Below, piece after piece: positions 8,185 through 17,719 of a stretch of DNA of 64,000 bases. Below the pieces are notes generated by a model that was given only the letters and a program-made list of their open reading frames with translations, was not told where the DNA came from and made no database searches. The DNA comes from SYFY01 sp041752315 (GTDB lineage: Bacteria > Pseudomonadota > Gammaproteobacteria > Pseudomonadales > Azotimanducaceae). Each line of letters opens with the position of its first letter. Positions within the stretch are counted from its first letter, which is position 1. The DNA is taken from the NCBI GenBank assembly GCA_041752315.1, contig JBGSHJ010000029.1:48812-112811 (forward strand), read 5' to 3'. The translations under genes and the position numbers were made by a program.

Positions 8185-9525
8185 TCAGAGGATGTAGCGT
8201 GAAAGATCCTGGTTGGCGGCAAGGGATGCGAGCTGACTGGTGACATAAGCTGCGTCGATGACAACTTCTTTCAATCCGTTGTCGCCCGAATCGAAGGAAA
8301 TATCCTCCAGCAGCTTTTCCAGGACTGTATGCAATCGTCGCGCGCCAATATTCTCGGTGCTTTCATTGACAGACCAGGCAAGCTCGGCAATTTTTTCCAG
8401 GCCGTCATCGGTGAAGCGAAGAGTCAGTCCTTCGGTGGCCAGCAATGCCTGGTGCTGCTCGGTCAGGGACATGTTGGGTTCGACCAGAATCCGCTTGAAA
8501 TCGGCAGGACCCAGTGCTGCAAGCTCTACCCGGATTGGCAGTCTCCCTTGCAGTTCGGGGATCAGATCCGAGGGCCGCACCAGATGAAACGCGCCTGATG
8601 CGATGAACAGGATGTGGTCAGTACGGATGATTCCATACTTGGTCGTGATGCTGCTACCTTCGATGAGGGGGAGCAGGTCTCGCTGCACACCTTCCCGGGA
8701 TACATCGGCGCCAACTCCCTCCGAACGTTTTGCCACCTTGTCAATTTCGTCGATGAAGACAATGCCGGTTTGTTCTACTGCAGTGACGGCGCGGGTACGG
8801 ATATCGTCCTCGTTCACCATCCGTGCAGCTTCTTCATCCTTGAGCTTGCGCAGCGCATCCTTGATGCGGAGCCTGGCCTTCTGGGTGCGCCCGCCGGATA
8901 TGTTGGAAAACATCTGCGACAGCTGCTGTGTCATTTCCTCCATGCCGGGAGGAGCCATGATCTCCACTCCGACTTTCGGCGCTGCGAGGTCGAGTTCGAT
9001 TTCCTTGTCATCCAGCTCGCCCTGACGAAGACGTTTGCGAAACATCTGGCGAGCTTCCGAGTCGCGTGGTTTGTCGTCCTGAACGCTCCCGAAGCCTACG
9101 CTGCGAGGGCCAGGCAACAACGCGTCGAGCACCCGGTCTTCCGCTGCTTCGATAGCCAGCGCCGAGACTTTTTCCATCTCCGCTTCACGCAGCATCTTTA
9201 CTGCGACTTCGACCAGATCCCGGATGATGGAATCAACATCGCGACCGACGTAGCCAACCTCGGTGAACTTGGTTGCTTCCACTTTTATGAACGGTGCAGC
9301 CGCCAGTTTCGCCAGGCGTCTGGCAATTTCCGTTTTGCCCACGCCGGTTGGACCGATCATGAGGATGTTCTTCGGGGTCACTTCCTCTGCCATCGCCGGA
9401 TCCAGGTTCATGCGCCGCCATCGATTGCGCAGTGCGATGGCAACCGCGCGCTTGGCATCCTGCTGTCCGATGATGTGCCGATCGAGTTCACTGACAATCT
9501 CGCGGGGAGTCATGCTGGAGTTCAT
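8185..9525 (-). CDS. hslU: ATP-dependent protease ATPase subunit HslU
   Basis: AAA+ unfoldase that feeds substrates to the HslV peptidase. The 446 residues are the usual length. Walker A is GPTGVGKT at 58-65, Walker B is IVFIDEID at about 255-262, and the sensor-2 region GARRLHTVLEKLLEDISFD is near the C-terminus. The protein ends in LSRYIL, the C-terminal tail that inserts into HslV to activate it. The start overlaps the hslV stop as ATGA, so subunit synthesis is coupled. Confidence 0.98.
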   Translation of the reverse strand: MNSSMTPREIVSELDRHIIGQQDAKRAVAIALRNRWRRMNLDPAMAEEVTPKNILMIGPTGVGKTEIARRLAKLAAAPFIKVEATKFTEVGYVGRDVDSIIRDLVEVAVKMLREAEMEKVSALAIEAAEDRVLDALLPGPRSVGFGSVQDDKPRDSEARQMFRKRLRQGELDDKEIELDLAAPKVGVEIMAPPGMEEMTQQLSQMFSNISGGRTQKARLRIKDALRKLKDEEAARMVNEDDIRTRAVTAVEQTGIVFIDEIDKVAKRSEGVGADVSREGVQRDLLPLIEGSSITTKYGIIRTDHILFIASGAFHLVRPSDLIPELQGRLPIRVELAALGPADFKRILVEPNMSLTEQHQALLATEGLTLRFTDDGLEKIAELAWSVNESTENIGARRLHTVLEKLLEDISFDSGDNGLKEVVIDAAYVTSQLASLAANQDLSRYIL

Positions 9526-10073
9526 GCGGGCACTCCGAAACTCAAGCTCTCGATGGTGTGTTCCTGATTGGTGTAGATACAGATGTCGCCAGCGATGACG
9601 AGTGCCTTGCGGACAATCTCTTCTGGCAACAGCGTTGAATTTTCCTTGAGCGCACGGGCTGCAGCAAAAGCGTAGGGACCGCCCGAGCCGATGGCGAGAA
9701 TGCCCGACTCCGGCTCCACGACATCACCGGTGCCACTGATCATCAATGATGCCGACGCGTCAGCGACCAACAGCATCGCTTCAAGCCTTCTCAAGGCGCG
9801 ATCAGATCGCCAATCCTTGGCCAGTTCGACAGCCGCTCTGGTCAGATGGCCCGAGTATTTTTCCAGTGCACCCTCAAAACGCTCGAACAGTGTGAAAGCG
9901 TCGGCCGTACCGCCTGCAAAACCCGCGAGTACCTTGCCGTTGTAGAGTCTTCGAACCTTGCGGGCGTTGCCCTTGAGAACCGTTGCGCCGAGTGTGACCT
10001 GACCATCGCTGCCCATGGCGACCGATGTGGCATCACGCACGACAACGACGGTAGTTCCGTGCAGATCTGCCAT
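9522..10073 (-). CDS. hslV: ATP-dependent protease peptidase subunit HslV
   Basis: Threonine peptidase of the HslUV complex, 183 residues. The active site is the N-terminal Thr exposed after propeptide removal: the protein starts MADLHG-TTVVVVRD, so Thr7 should be the nucleophile, with the GSDGQVTLG and Lys (VLKGNARK) motifs of the family. The six-residue propeptide ending in HG resembles betaproteobacterial HslV more than the one-residue version of E. coli. The frame is open 19 codons further upstream, but the ATG at 10073 gives the family N-terminus. In E. coli the pair is heat-shock regulated; a possible sigma-32-like site is noted just upstream. Confidence 0.95.
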   Translation of the reverse strand: MADLHGTTVVVVRDATSVAMGSDGQVTLGATVLKGNARKVRRLYNGKVLAGFAGGTADAFTLFERFEGALEKYSGHLTRAAVELAKDWRSDRALRRLEAMLLVADASASLMISGTGDVVEPESGILAIGSGGPYAFAAARALKENSTLLPEEIVRKALVIAGDICIYTNQEHTIESLSFGVPA

Positions 10074-10100
10074 GTCGTTACTGCTGAATGAGTGAAGGGC

Positions 10101-10131
10101 GATAGTGGGGGCGCAAAGGGGGCTTTGCAAT
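10101..10131 (-). promoter_or_regulatory. Possible heat-shock (sigma-32-like) promoter for hslVU
   Basis: Within the 250-base gene-free stretch upstream of hslV, the minus strand carries ATTGCAAAG (10131-10123), then 11 bases, then CCCCCACTATC (10111-10101). This loosely resembles the sigma-32 elements CTTGAAA and CCCCATNT at about the accepted spacing. The -35 overlaps a GCAAAG-GGGG-CTTTGC inverted repeat (10113-10128) that could bind a regulator. The rest of 10132-10323 shows no gene. The call is a pattern match only. Confidence 0.25.
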
Positions 10132-10323
10132 GGCCTGAGGTTGGTGGAAATCTGCGTCTGGACGACGATGAAGAGGGTTCCGCCCGGATCTCCCTCAGAC
10201 CCGTTGGCATCCTCCAGGAGAGGTCGGAGAGCGTTGCGCTCCTGCCATCAGCCATGCGTTTCACACGGGGCAGGGCTGACGCAACCATGCACTGCACCGG
10301 AAGCAAGTCGAGACAGGCGTGTC

Positions 10324-10863
10324 CTATTCCGTTTTTTCCTGCAGGATCACGTCAAGGTTCTGCTCCTGCAGCCTCGACAGCATCGCCTGACCGTCGTCAC
10401 GATTGGTGTAAGGGCCGACCACTACCCGGTACCAGGTGCCGTCTGTCAGCATGACCGGCACCATGCTGACGGGCAGGTCTTGCAACAGGAGCGATGCACG
10501 CACTGATTCGGCATCCGCAACACTTCGGAATGATCCCGCCTGGATGATGAACTCCTTCGCCTCAGGCGGAGCCTCGACAACCTCAGGCGTGGTGATCGAA
10601 CCCGGCGGCGTGTACGGGGTTGGATCGACAACCACTTCATTTTCCTTCAGCAGCTTCGGAAATTCGAAAGTCAGCTGTGGTTTGCCGGGTTCGGCAGGGG
10701 GTGCCTTTGTCGCAGGTTCCTGTTCGAGCAACTCTGGTCCGTAGGCACCGGCGAGTACTCCCAGGGCTCCAAGAACGATCCCGGCAACAAAGCTCGGACC
10801 GTGGAACAGCACGTTGGTTCGCTTGTCAGGTTGGCGGCGGGTTCTGGTGAAGTCCTTAGGCAT
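10324..10863 (-). CDS. ftsN: SPOR-domain division protein, FtsN-like
   Basis: Predicted inner-membrane division protein of 179 residues: a short basic cytoplasmic start, one membrane helix (about 23-41), a Pro/Glu-rich periplasmic linker, and a C-terminal SPOR domain (about 105-179, EFIIQAGSFRSVADAESVR to WYRVVVGPYTNRDDGQAML) that binds denuded septal glycan. FtsN activates septal peptidoglycan synthesis. The domain layout is shared by other SPOR proteins, but the position between priA and hslVU is that of ftsN in E. coli and Pseudomonas. The protein is short for an FtsN (E. coli about 319 residues). Confidence 0.8.
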   Translation of the reverse strand: MPKDFTRTRRQPDKRTNVLFHGPSFVAGIVLGALGVLAGAYGPELLEQEPATKAPPAEPGKPQLTFEFPKLLKENEVVVDPTPYTPPGSITTPEVVEAPPEAKEFIIQAGSFRSVADAESVRASLLLQDLPVSMVPVMLTDGTWYRVVVGPYTNRDDGQAMLSRLQEQNLDVILQEKTE

Positions 10864-10936
10864 CTCGGGATGATAGTGGCTGGGTCAGGTGCTGGGAATC
10901 GTTTTACATTCGCGGAGGATGTCTGGACGCCGCGGT

Positions 10937-13150
10937 TCACGCTCCGTCGTACGGATCGATGTCAATCGACCAACGGAGCGTTCGAGTCTCCGGGATTGCC
11001 CGGATATGGGCACAATTGCGCTGCAACGCGCTGCGGTTATCGGACAGCAGCAACAACTGGAGGCGATGTCGATTGGCGATCCTCTGGATGGGGGCAGGGA
11101 CCGGGCCGGAAACGGCAATCCCATCGTCCAGCCGACGCTTCAGGTCCTCCAGAAAACTGGCTGCTTCGGAGACCGTAGTGGCGTCGGCGCGGATCAAGGC
11201 CATTGCAGTGGCCGGAGGCAGACCGGCGCTGACACGATTCTCGAGTTCGTGACTGGCAAAGGCAGCGTAACCTTCACCAACCAGGCGCTGCAGGGATGGG
11301 TGCTCCGGCTGCAGCGTCTGAATCCAGATCTCGCCGATTCGCTCAGCCCGCCCGGCCCGCCCCGCAACCTGCATGATGGTCTGCGCAGTTCTTTCCGGCG
11401 CGCGGAAATCGGCAGACATGAACCCCGCGTCCGCGTTGATGATTGCCACCAGCGAAACATCCGGGAAGTGATGGCCCTTGGCCAGCATCTGGGTCCCCAC
11501 CAGCAGCATCGGCTGGCCCGAGTGAACACGTTCCAGATGTTCTTCCAGCTGTTGCGGGTTGCGTGTTGTATCGCGGTCGATTCGAAGTACGGGGTAGTCA
11601 GGGAAGATCCGTTCCAGCGCCGATTCTGTTCGCTGGGTCCCGAAGCCGACAGGGAGCAGGCTGGTGTGGCCGTTTTCGCAATGTGGCGGTACCGGTTTAT
11701 GGAATCCACAGTGGTGACAGCGCAGGATCGACGGCTGTCGATGAAGTGTCATCCGACTGTCGCAGTGTGGACAGCCAGCCACCCATCCGCAGGACCCACA
11801 CATCAGAACGGGTGAAAAGCCGCGGCGATTGACATAAGTGAGTACTTGCCCACCCGCGCTCAGATGCCGCTCCATCACACGCACCATGTCCTGGCTGAGA
11901 CCTTCGTCCAGTGGTTGGCCACGAATATCCAGTACATGGAAAGTTGCCGGTGAAGCCGCTCCAGGCCGTGATTTCAGTTGCAGAAGCCGGTAGCGCCCTC
12001 TACGGACATTGTCGAAGCTCTCCAGCGAAGGGGTGGCGCTGCCCAGCACTACGGGTATGCCAAGTGCCTGTGCCCGCAGAACCGCAACGTCTCGTGCCGA
12101 GTAGCGCAATCCATCCTGTTGTTTGAATGAAGCGTCGTGTTCCTCGTCGACGATGATGAGATCCAGCTTTGGAAACTGCGCGAAGATGGCAGAGCGGGTG
12201 CCTACCAGAACGTTGGCTGAACCGTCCTTGCAGGCAATGTAGGTCTCCCAGCGCTCCGCATCAGTCATTCCGGAATGAAAGTTGACGCTGTTCGGGAATC
12301 GAGCCCGGACCTGAGCGATCGTCTGGGGCGTAAGCGAGATTTCCGGCACCAGAAGCAACGCCTGGCCAGCTTGCGCAACAACACGCTCGATGAGTCTGAG
12401 GTAAACCTCTGTCTTGCCACTGCCAGTTACGCCTTCCAGCAGCCAGGGGCTGAAGGTTCCCAGGGATGAGTCGATGCTTTGAATTGCACTTTGCTGTTCT
12501 GGCGTTGGTTGCAGGAGATGTATGTACTTACTTTCTTCCACATTCCGCCGATCGTTCAGAACCTCTTCAATAATCTGCTTGTCCGCCAGTGCCCGAATCT
12601 GAGCCAAGCTGAAACCGGTCTGGTACAAGGTATGTCGGGATACCGGGCCAGTGCTTGCAAGCAGATCGAAGAGGGCAACCTGTCGAGGGGCGCGAGCGAG
12701 CAGGGAGCGGCAGGCGAGTTGCTCGCCGGCTGCCTCAAACCGGGAACTCAGTTTCCAGACTCGGGTGCCGGGGTGCAGCATCGTGCGCCCGGATCTGGCA
12801 CCCGCAGGCAGACAGGTCGCGAGTACCTCACCCAGAGGATGGTGATAATAACCGGCGAGCCATCGTGCGAGAGCCAGCATGTGCGGGGTTACAAGCGGTA
12901 CGTCGTCCAGCCAGTCGTGCACCGGCCTGGGGTTGGCGTGCGGATCGTCGGGTGCAACTTCCATGCAGACACCGATCAGCTGCCGAGAGCCGAAGGGAAC
13001 CTTGACCCTGCTTCCGGTGCGAGGCGTAAAATCGGGGTCGACCAGAAGATAGTCGAACTCATGGAAAAGTGGCACCGGGAGCGCGATACGCACGATAACG
13101 TCGCCCTGACCTGCGATCGTTTCGTCGAGCTTCATACTGCCCAGATTCAT
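10937..13150 (-). CDS. priA: Primosomal protein N' (replication restart helicase PriA)
   Basis: PriA reloads the replisome at collapsed forks: a 3'-5' superfamily 2 DNA helicase. The 737 residues include the N-terminal 3'-DNA-binding domain, Walker A GVTGSGKT (240-247), the DEEH box (335-338), and a cysteine-rich zinc-binding insertion of eight cysteines (about 450-490, from CGSCGWVAGCPHC to CHHCGF). The C-terminal helicase lobe has AKGHHFPDVSLV and QVAGRAGRAER. Starts at residue 1 or at the Met at residue 6 are both possible. It is divergent from rpmE, as in E. coli. Confidence 0.97.
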   Translation of the reverse strand: MNLGSMKLDETIAGQGDVIVRIALPVPLFHEFDYLLVDPDFTPRTGSRVKVPFGSRQLIGVCMEVAPDDPHANPRPVHDWLDDVPLVTPHMLALARWLAGYYHHPLGEVLATCLPAGARSGRTMLHPGTRVWKLSSRFEAAGEQLACRSLLARAPRQVALFDLLASTGPVSRHTLYQTGFSLAQIRALADKQIIEEVLNDRRNVEESKYIHLLQPTPEQQSAIQSIDSSLGTFSPWLLEGVTGSGKTEVYLRLIERVVAQAGQALLLVPEISLTPQTIAQVRARFPNSVNFHSGMTDAERWETYIACKDGSANVLVGTRSAIFAQFPKLDLIIVDEEHDASFKQQDGLRYSARDVAVLRAQALGIPVVLGSATPSLESFDNVRRGRYRLLQLKSRPGAASPATFHVLDIRGQPLDEGLSQDMVRVMERHLSAGGQVLTYVNRRGFSPVLMCGSCGWVAGCPHCDSRMTLHRQPSILRCHHCGFHKPVPPHCENGHTSLLPVGFGTQRTESALERIFPDYPVLRIDRDTTRNPQQLEEHLERVHSGQPMLLVGTQMLAKGHHFPDVSLVAIINADAGFMSADFRAPERTAQTIMQVAGRAGRAERIGEIWIQTLQPEHPSLQRLVGEGYAAFASHELENRVSAGLPPATAMALIRADATTVSEAASFLEDLKRRLDDGIAVSGPVPAPIQRIANRHRLQLLLLSDNRSALQRNCAHIRAIPETRTLRWSIDIDPYDGA

Positions 13151-13167
13151 CCTTGTTCGCCGGCACG

Positions 13168-13195
13168 TTGCTTGACCGGGAACTTTTGGTACTAT
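13168..13195 (+). promoter_or_regulatory. Predicted sigma-70-type promoter for rpmE
   Basis: TTGCTT (13168-13173) and TACTAT (13190-13195) are separated by 16 bases and lie about 30 bases before the rpmE ATG, in the divergent priA/rpmE gap. The match to TTGACA/TATAAT is good at the -10 and moderate at the -35. Confidence 0.5.
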
Positions 13196-13226
13196 GCGCG
13201 GCCCTCAAATCGAGCCAGGAACGGCA

Positions 13227-13442
13227 ATGAAAGCCGACATTCATCCGAACTACAAGCCAATTGCAGCCACATGCAGCTGCGGCAACGTCATCAATACACG
13301 CTCGACCCTGGCCAAAGACATCCAGATCGACGTTTGTTCTGCCTGCCACCCGTTTTATACCGGCAAGCAGAAGACCATCGATACCGCAGGTCGGGTCGAA
13401 CGATTCAATCGCCGTTTTGGCGCTCGCGTCGCGAAAAAGTAA
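13227..13442 (+). CDS. rpmE: 50S ribosomal protein L31
   Basis: Ribosomal protein L31 of 71 residues, the zinc-binding type: TCSCG near residue 16 and DVCSACHPFY near residue 35 provide the four cysteines. The C-minus paralogue that replaces it in zinc starvation is not in this window. The ATG at 13227 follows AGGAACGGCA and gives the conserved N-terminus MKADIHPNY; an in-frame ATG 11 codons earlier would lie almost on top of the promoter -10 and is rejected. It is a single-gene unit with its own promoter and terminator. Confidence 0.96.
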   Translation: MKADIHPNYKPIAATCSCGNVINTRSTLAKDIQIDVCSACHPFYTGKQKTIDTAGRVERFNRRFGARVAKK

Positions 13443-13472
13443 TCCTGGCAGAGTAGTCGCTGCGATCGAACT

Positions 13473-13494
13473 CCCATTTCAGGATGGGTTTTTT
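13473..13494 (+). terminator. Rho-independent terminator of rpmE
   Basis: The stem CCCAT/ATGGG (13473-13477 with 13484-13488), loop TTCAGG and a run of six T (13489-13494) lie 31 bases after the rpmE stop. Confidence 0.7.
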
Positions 13495-13521
13495 CAGGAA
13501 CGGCCTTAGCATTTGTCTTTT

Positions 13522-13544
13522 CGGCACTGGTCCTGCCAGTGCCG
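13522..13544. repeat. Nine-base-pair perfect hairpin between rpmE and the M48 peptidase gene
   Basis: CGGCACTGG and CCAGTGCCG pair perfectly around the loop TCCTG. It lies 28 bases after the rpmE terminator and 64 bases before the peptidase start. No T-run follows on the plus strand, so it is more likely a leader structure or protein-binding palindrome than a terminator. Confidence 0.5.
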
Positions 13545-13608
13545 TTGTGCTGCGGTTCATGTCGTTTGGGATATCCTCCCGTCGTCTGACTGACGCGGAG
13601 ACTTCCTG

Positions 13609-14994
13609 ATGCGTTGCAACGCCTTCATTCTGGCGATTCTGCTGGTTGTCCCTCTGCCGACACATGCAGGTCAAGGCAGTGAGCAATACAACGCCTTTCT
13701 CGAAGCCGACATGCTTTACGAGGACAGGGAATGGCAGGACTACGTCACCGCAGTGGGCGAACGGGTGCTGGCCGTTTCTCCGCACGCGGATCGGGCATAC
13801 ACCTTTGTCTTGCTGGATGATCCGCAGGTCAACGCCTTCACCCCAGGGGAGGGATACATTTTTCTCACCCGGGGCCTCCTCTCCTATCTTCGCTCTGAAG
13901 ACGAACTCGCCGGCGTCATTGGCCATGAAATCGGTCACAACGTGGCCGCGCATATCCAGGAAGGCAAAGGCAGGGCTCGAGGTGGCACCGTGCTGGGCTG
14001 GATCGGTCTGCTTGCGACCAGTTCACCGGCCATGCTTGACCTGGCCAATACACTTTCCGCGACTGCCAGTGCCAGTTATGGAAGGCGTGCGGAACTGGAG
14101 GCGGATCGCCTGAGCGCCGAGTGGCTCATCAGCTCAGGCTATAACCCGCAGGGAATGGTCGATGGCATTCAGATCCTTCGGGACAATGATTCATTCGAGA
14201 CCAAGGTGATGGGCCGACAGCCGGTTTATCACGGCATCATGCGCAGCCATCCCGAGCACCAGAAACGAATCCACGAACTCGTGCAGCTGGGCGGGCTCTA
14301 TTCCCTCGACCAGCTTGCAGAGCCCGAGCGTGACTACTGGCACATGCTCGATGGTCTGGTATTTGGCGACCAGGCTGCTTCAGGTGTAGCGAAGGGCAAC
14401 AAGTTCTATCACGGCGCCTTGCGCGTGGTCATCGAGTTTCCCGAAGGATGGGCCGCCTCCCTGGCAGGCAATGCGGTGCTCGGCCAGGCACCACACCCGG
14501 AGACTTCAACCATCACCGTGCAGCGGCACCAGCCGGCAACCAGTGGACAAACACCTGAAACCTATATCAAGGAAACGTTGAAGCGTGATGACGTCATCAA
14601 TGGCGAATTGTTCAAGATCGGGGAGTCCGACGCCTATGCCGGTGAGATCAAGCTTGCTGATGGCAGTGCCCGCAAGCAGCAGATCGGAATCGTCTTTCGA
14701 CTGGGTGAGGTATTCCTGTTCCGCGGTGAAGTCCCCGATTCGGAAGATGCAAAAGCATTTGCAGTGAAGTTTCGTGGTGCGATGTCCGCGCTGAGGGCAA
14801 TGACGATCGAAGATCTTCGTGTCGCCAATTCACAGCGCATCAAGGTAGTCGAAGCCAGGCCCGGGGACACGTTTTCCAAGCTGGCAAAAAGCGCAGCCAT
14901 CGGGACCAACGGTGACGAACTGCTCCGCGTCATCAATGGGTTGTACCCCAATGGCGAACCGCGAGCTGGCGATCTCATCAAGGTTGTCCAGTAG
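13609..14994 (+). CDS. Exported M48 family zinc metalloprotease
   Basis: A predicted periplasmic M48 protease of 461 residues, related to the BepA/YggG group that handles misassembled outer-membrane proteins. An N-terminal signal peptide is visible (about 1-20, cut after THA). The zinc site is HEIGH at 106-110 with ELEAD at 162-166. The C-terminal half (about 255-461) lacks the TPR repeats of BepA and instead has a beta-rich region ending in a LysM-like segment (RPGDTFSKLAK to AGDLIKVV), which may bind peptidoglycan. It stands alone and converges on mrcA with 78 bases between the stops and no clear terminator. Confidence 0.88.
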   Translation: MRCNAFILAILLVVPLPTHAGQGSEQYNAFLEADMLYEDREWQDYVTAVGERVLAVSPHADRAYTFVLLDDPQVNAFTPGEGYIFLTRGLLSYLRSEDELAGVIGHEIGHNVAAHIQEGKGRARGGTVLGWIGLLATSSPAMLDLANTLSATASASYGRRAELEADRLSAEWLISSGYNPQGMVDGIQILRDNDSFETKVMGRQPVYHGIMRSHPEHQKRIHELVQLGGLYSLDQLAEPERDYWHMLDGLVFGDQAASGVAKGNKFYHGALRVVIEFPEGWAASLAGNAVLGQAPHPETSTITVQRHQPATSGQTPETYIKETLKRDDVINGELFKIGESDAYAGEIKLADGSARKQQIGIVFRLGEVFLFRGEVPDSEDAKAFAVKFRGAMSALRAMTIEDLRVANSQRIKVVEARPGDTFSKLAKSAAIGTNGDELLRVINGLYPNGEPRAGDLIKVVQ

Positions 14995-15072
14995 TCCTCG
15001 TTCAGATGTCCCGTCTGCAAAAGTTGGTTTTTCCCTAGCGGGACCGGGACCTTGGACGCAGAGGCAATTTGA

Positions 15073-17541
15073 TCAGAACAGATCCACGCTCTGGATGGCA
15101 TCCTGCTGCTGTATGACAGGCGATGTTGACTCCTGCCGTTGAGATGGCATGTGCTCCGCAAGGAAGTACTCAAACTCGCTGACACCACCACCGCTGACCC
15201 GCATGTTCACGATGCCTTCGGGTTGGTCCAGAAACCTCTCTGGTCGATCGGCAAGCGCAACCTTCATGTACTCGATCCAGATTGGCAATGGAACCGTTGA
15301 GCCAAATTCACGGCGTCCGAGAGGTTGCACGTCCTTGAAGCCGACCCAGACGGTTGTCGCCACATCCGGAGAGTAACCATTGAACCAAGTATCCGCGGCT
15401 TCATCGGTCGTCCCGGTCTTTCCGGCAAGATCTGCGCGCTTGAGCGCGAGTGCCCGCCTGGCAGTACCTCGCTTGATCACGTCCTTCAACATGTCATGCA
15501 TGATGTATGCGATGCGGCCATCTATCGCCGGTTCCAGACAGTTGGGTTCTGTTCCAGTTTCGACAGGCAACGTGGAATTTGTGTCTGGTGTCCTGTCGGC
15601 TCCGATGGAATCTTCACCTGTTTCGATGGCTGTCTCGTCCAGTGCAAACTGCTCGTGGCAAACGCGAGGTGGCCTGGAGTTCAACAACTCCTGACCCTCA
15701 CTGTTTTTCATGCTCTCGATGCCGTACGGCGTGATGAGATAGCCTCCGTTGGCAAACACGGAATACGCCCTCACCATGTCGAGCGGCGTAAGCGTCAACG
15801 TACCGCCGCCAACAGCCAGTTGTGTGTCCCGGGGAAACCGTGAGGTGTCGAAGCCGAAATTGCGAGCGTACTCGATGGTCGGACCTGCCTCTATGTCCAG
15901 CAGTACCCGGATGGTCACGATGTTCACGGACCTGTACAGCGCCTGGCGCAGTCGAGTCGGACCATTGTACTTGTTGTCGCTGTTTTTCGGTCGATACTCG
16001 CGGCTCTGGCCGCGCTCGCGAAACACCAGCGGCGCATCCATGTAGGTTGTGGCCGTGGTCCTGCCGTGAGCCAGTGCCGCAGCATAGACAAATGGTTTGA
16101 ATCCGGATCCAGGTTGTCTGGCGGCCTGTGTCGCGTGATTGAACTGATTCAGACCAAAGTCGTAACCTCCGGACATCGCCAGCACCTTGCCGGTGTCAGG
16201 TTCGAGAGAGACCAGCGCGCCTTGCACCGCAGGTGTTTGTGCCAGAGTCCATTGGTCATCGATTTTTTTCAGCCGAACGATGTCGCCGGTTTGCAGGACG
16301 TCCGCCATCATTGATGGGACAGGTCCGGTGCTGTCAACGCTGAGATAACGTCTTGCCCACTTGGCGTCGGCGAGTGAAATGCTGGCGATTTCACCAGACG
16401 TCAGAATCAGTTCCGCGCTGTCATCGGTGACTGCGACAGCGGCGGCTGCCTCGAGCCGGGCGTGCGCGGGCAGCACGCGTACGGCTTCGCGTGCCTGCTC
16501 CTGGCCCGCCTCCGGATCGGTGGCCAGCAGGGCAATGAGTTCGGTTGACAACCGCGCTTCAGGTCCTCGATAGCCATGACGACGATCGTAGGCTTCCAGA
16601 CCATCTCGCAGGGACTTGGTCGCCGCCGCCTGCAATCTTGCATCGATGGTCGTATGTACTTCGTACCCCGCCGTATAAAGATCCGGGAAGGACTGGATGA
16701 GCTGCTGACGAATCCATTCTGCGGCGTATGGAGAAGCCACGTCGAGTTGCGGATCGAACAGTCTGGCAGTGAGGGGTCGTGCCTTTGCTGCAGACAACTC
16801 TGCCTCGGTGATTGCTCCCTGTTCGAACATCCGATCAAGTACCGTATCCCTGCGCAACAGCGCCTTCTCGGGGCCGTTGATCGGATTGTTTGCTGACGGC
16901 GCCTGCGGAATGCCGGCCAGCATCGCAAGCTCTGACAACTCCAGTTCGTTCAGGGACTTCCCGTAGTAGGTTCGCGCGCCAGCTTCAGCACCGTAAGCAC
17001 GTTTGCCGAATGGAACGACGTTGATGTAGAGCTCGAGGATCTCTTCCTTGTCGAGTTCCTGTTCGAGCTTCAAGGCGAGCAGCATCTCCTTGAATTTTCG
17101 GATGAACGTGCGTTCAAGGCCAAAAGACACATTTCTTGCTAATTGCATGGTAATTGTGCTGGCACCGGCCCCTAGGCCATCATCAAGAATGTAGTTCTTG
17201 ATCAAATTCAGGCTATCGTTGGTGAGTGAGACAAAATCGATTCCCGAGTGTTCGTAAAACCGTTTGTCCTCGATGCTGACAACGGCGTCGAGGAAATCAC
17301 GGGGAATCTGATCGATGCTTATGGGGATGGCGCGGCGTTCACCAAACTCGGCGAGCAACTGTCCTTCCCGGGAGAAAATGCGCAGCGGTGTTTCGAGTCG
17401 AACCTGTCGGAACGTGTCTGCTCGGGGGGTCTGCGGGTCAAGATAGAGATAGGTAGCAGCGAGAGTGAGCACTACACCACAAAAAACTATGCCGCTGACC
17501 CAGATAATTGAGCCGAGGATGGGTCGGGTTCGAAGAGTCAT
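15073..17541 (-). CDS. mrcA: Penicillin-binding protein 1A (bifunctional transglycosylase/transpeptidase)
   Basis: Class A PBP that polymerises and crosslinks peptidoglycan, 822 residues. After one membrane helix (about 10-33) comes the glycosyltransferase domain with the catalytic Glu in EDKRFYEHSG (E91) and TITMQLARN at 129-137. The transpeptidase domain has SGFK with the active Ser at 479, SVN at 538-540 and KTG at 708-710. An OB-like insertion lies between them, as in PBP1A. It is divergent from pilM across 178 bases, the usual gammaproteobacterial arrangement. Confidence 0.96.
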   Translation of the reverse strand: MTLRTRPILGSIIWVSGIVFCGVVLTLAATYLYLDPQTPRADTFRQVRLETPLRIFSREGQLLAEFGERRAIPISIDQIPRDFLDAVVSIEDKRFYEHSGIDFVSLTNDSLNLIKNYILDDGLGAGASTITMQLARNVSFGLERTFIRKFKEMLLALKLEQELDKEEILELYINVVPFGKRAYGAEAGARTYYGKSLNELELSELAMLAGIPQAPSANNPINGPEKALLRRDTVLDRMFEQGAITEAELSAAKARPLTARLFDPQLDVASPYAAEWIRQQLIQSFPDLYTAGYEVHTTIDARLQAAATKSLRDGLEAYDRRHGYRGPEARLSTELIALLATDPEAGQEQAREAVRVLPAHARLEAAAAVAVTDDSAELILTSGEIASISLADAKWARRYLSVDSTGPVPSMMADVLQTGDIVRLKKIDDQWTLAQTPAVQGALVSLEPDTGKVLAMSGGYDFGLNQFNHATQAARQPGSGFKPFVYAAALAHGRTTATTYMDAPLVFRERGQSREYRPKNSDNKYNGPTRLRQALYRSVNIVTIRVLLDIEAGPTIEYARNFGFDTSRFPRDTQLAVGGGTLTLTPLDMVRAYSVFANGGYLITPYGIESMKNSEGQELLNSRPPRVCHEQFALDETAIETGEDSIGADRTPDTNSTLPVETGTEPNCLEPAIDGRIAYIMHDMLKDVIKRGTARRALALKRADLAGKTGTTDEAADTWFNGYSPDVATTVWVGFKDVQPLGRREFGSTVPLPIWIEYMKVALADRPERFLDQPEGIVNMRVSGGGVSEFEYFLAEHMPSQRQESTSPVIQQQDAIQSVDLF

Positions 17542-17719
17542 CGCACAGTAACTGTATCTGGTTTCTTGAGGCGGGAGGAGACGATATCAATCATGATCAG
17601 GTGCACCAACCCTCAGGGTGAATTTGCGTTGAGCTCGATTGCTCTCGTACTTCGAGTGGTATTTAATGTCCTGCCGCACGAAACGGACGTAAGTGCCCGC
17701 GCCATTAAGGAATTCTAAC

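Noticed and set aside
13522..13544. Second terminator after rpmE
   Set aside because: The nine-base-pair stem is strong but no T-run follows it on the plus strand; it is listed only as a hairpin.
14995..15072. Intrinsic terminator between the M48 peptidase and mrcA genes
   Set aside because: Only a four-base-pair TCCC/GGGA stem with no suitable T-run on either strand was found.
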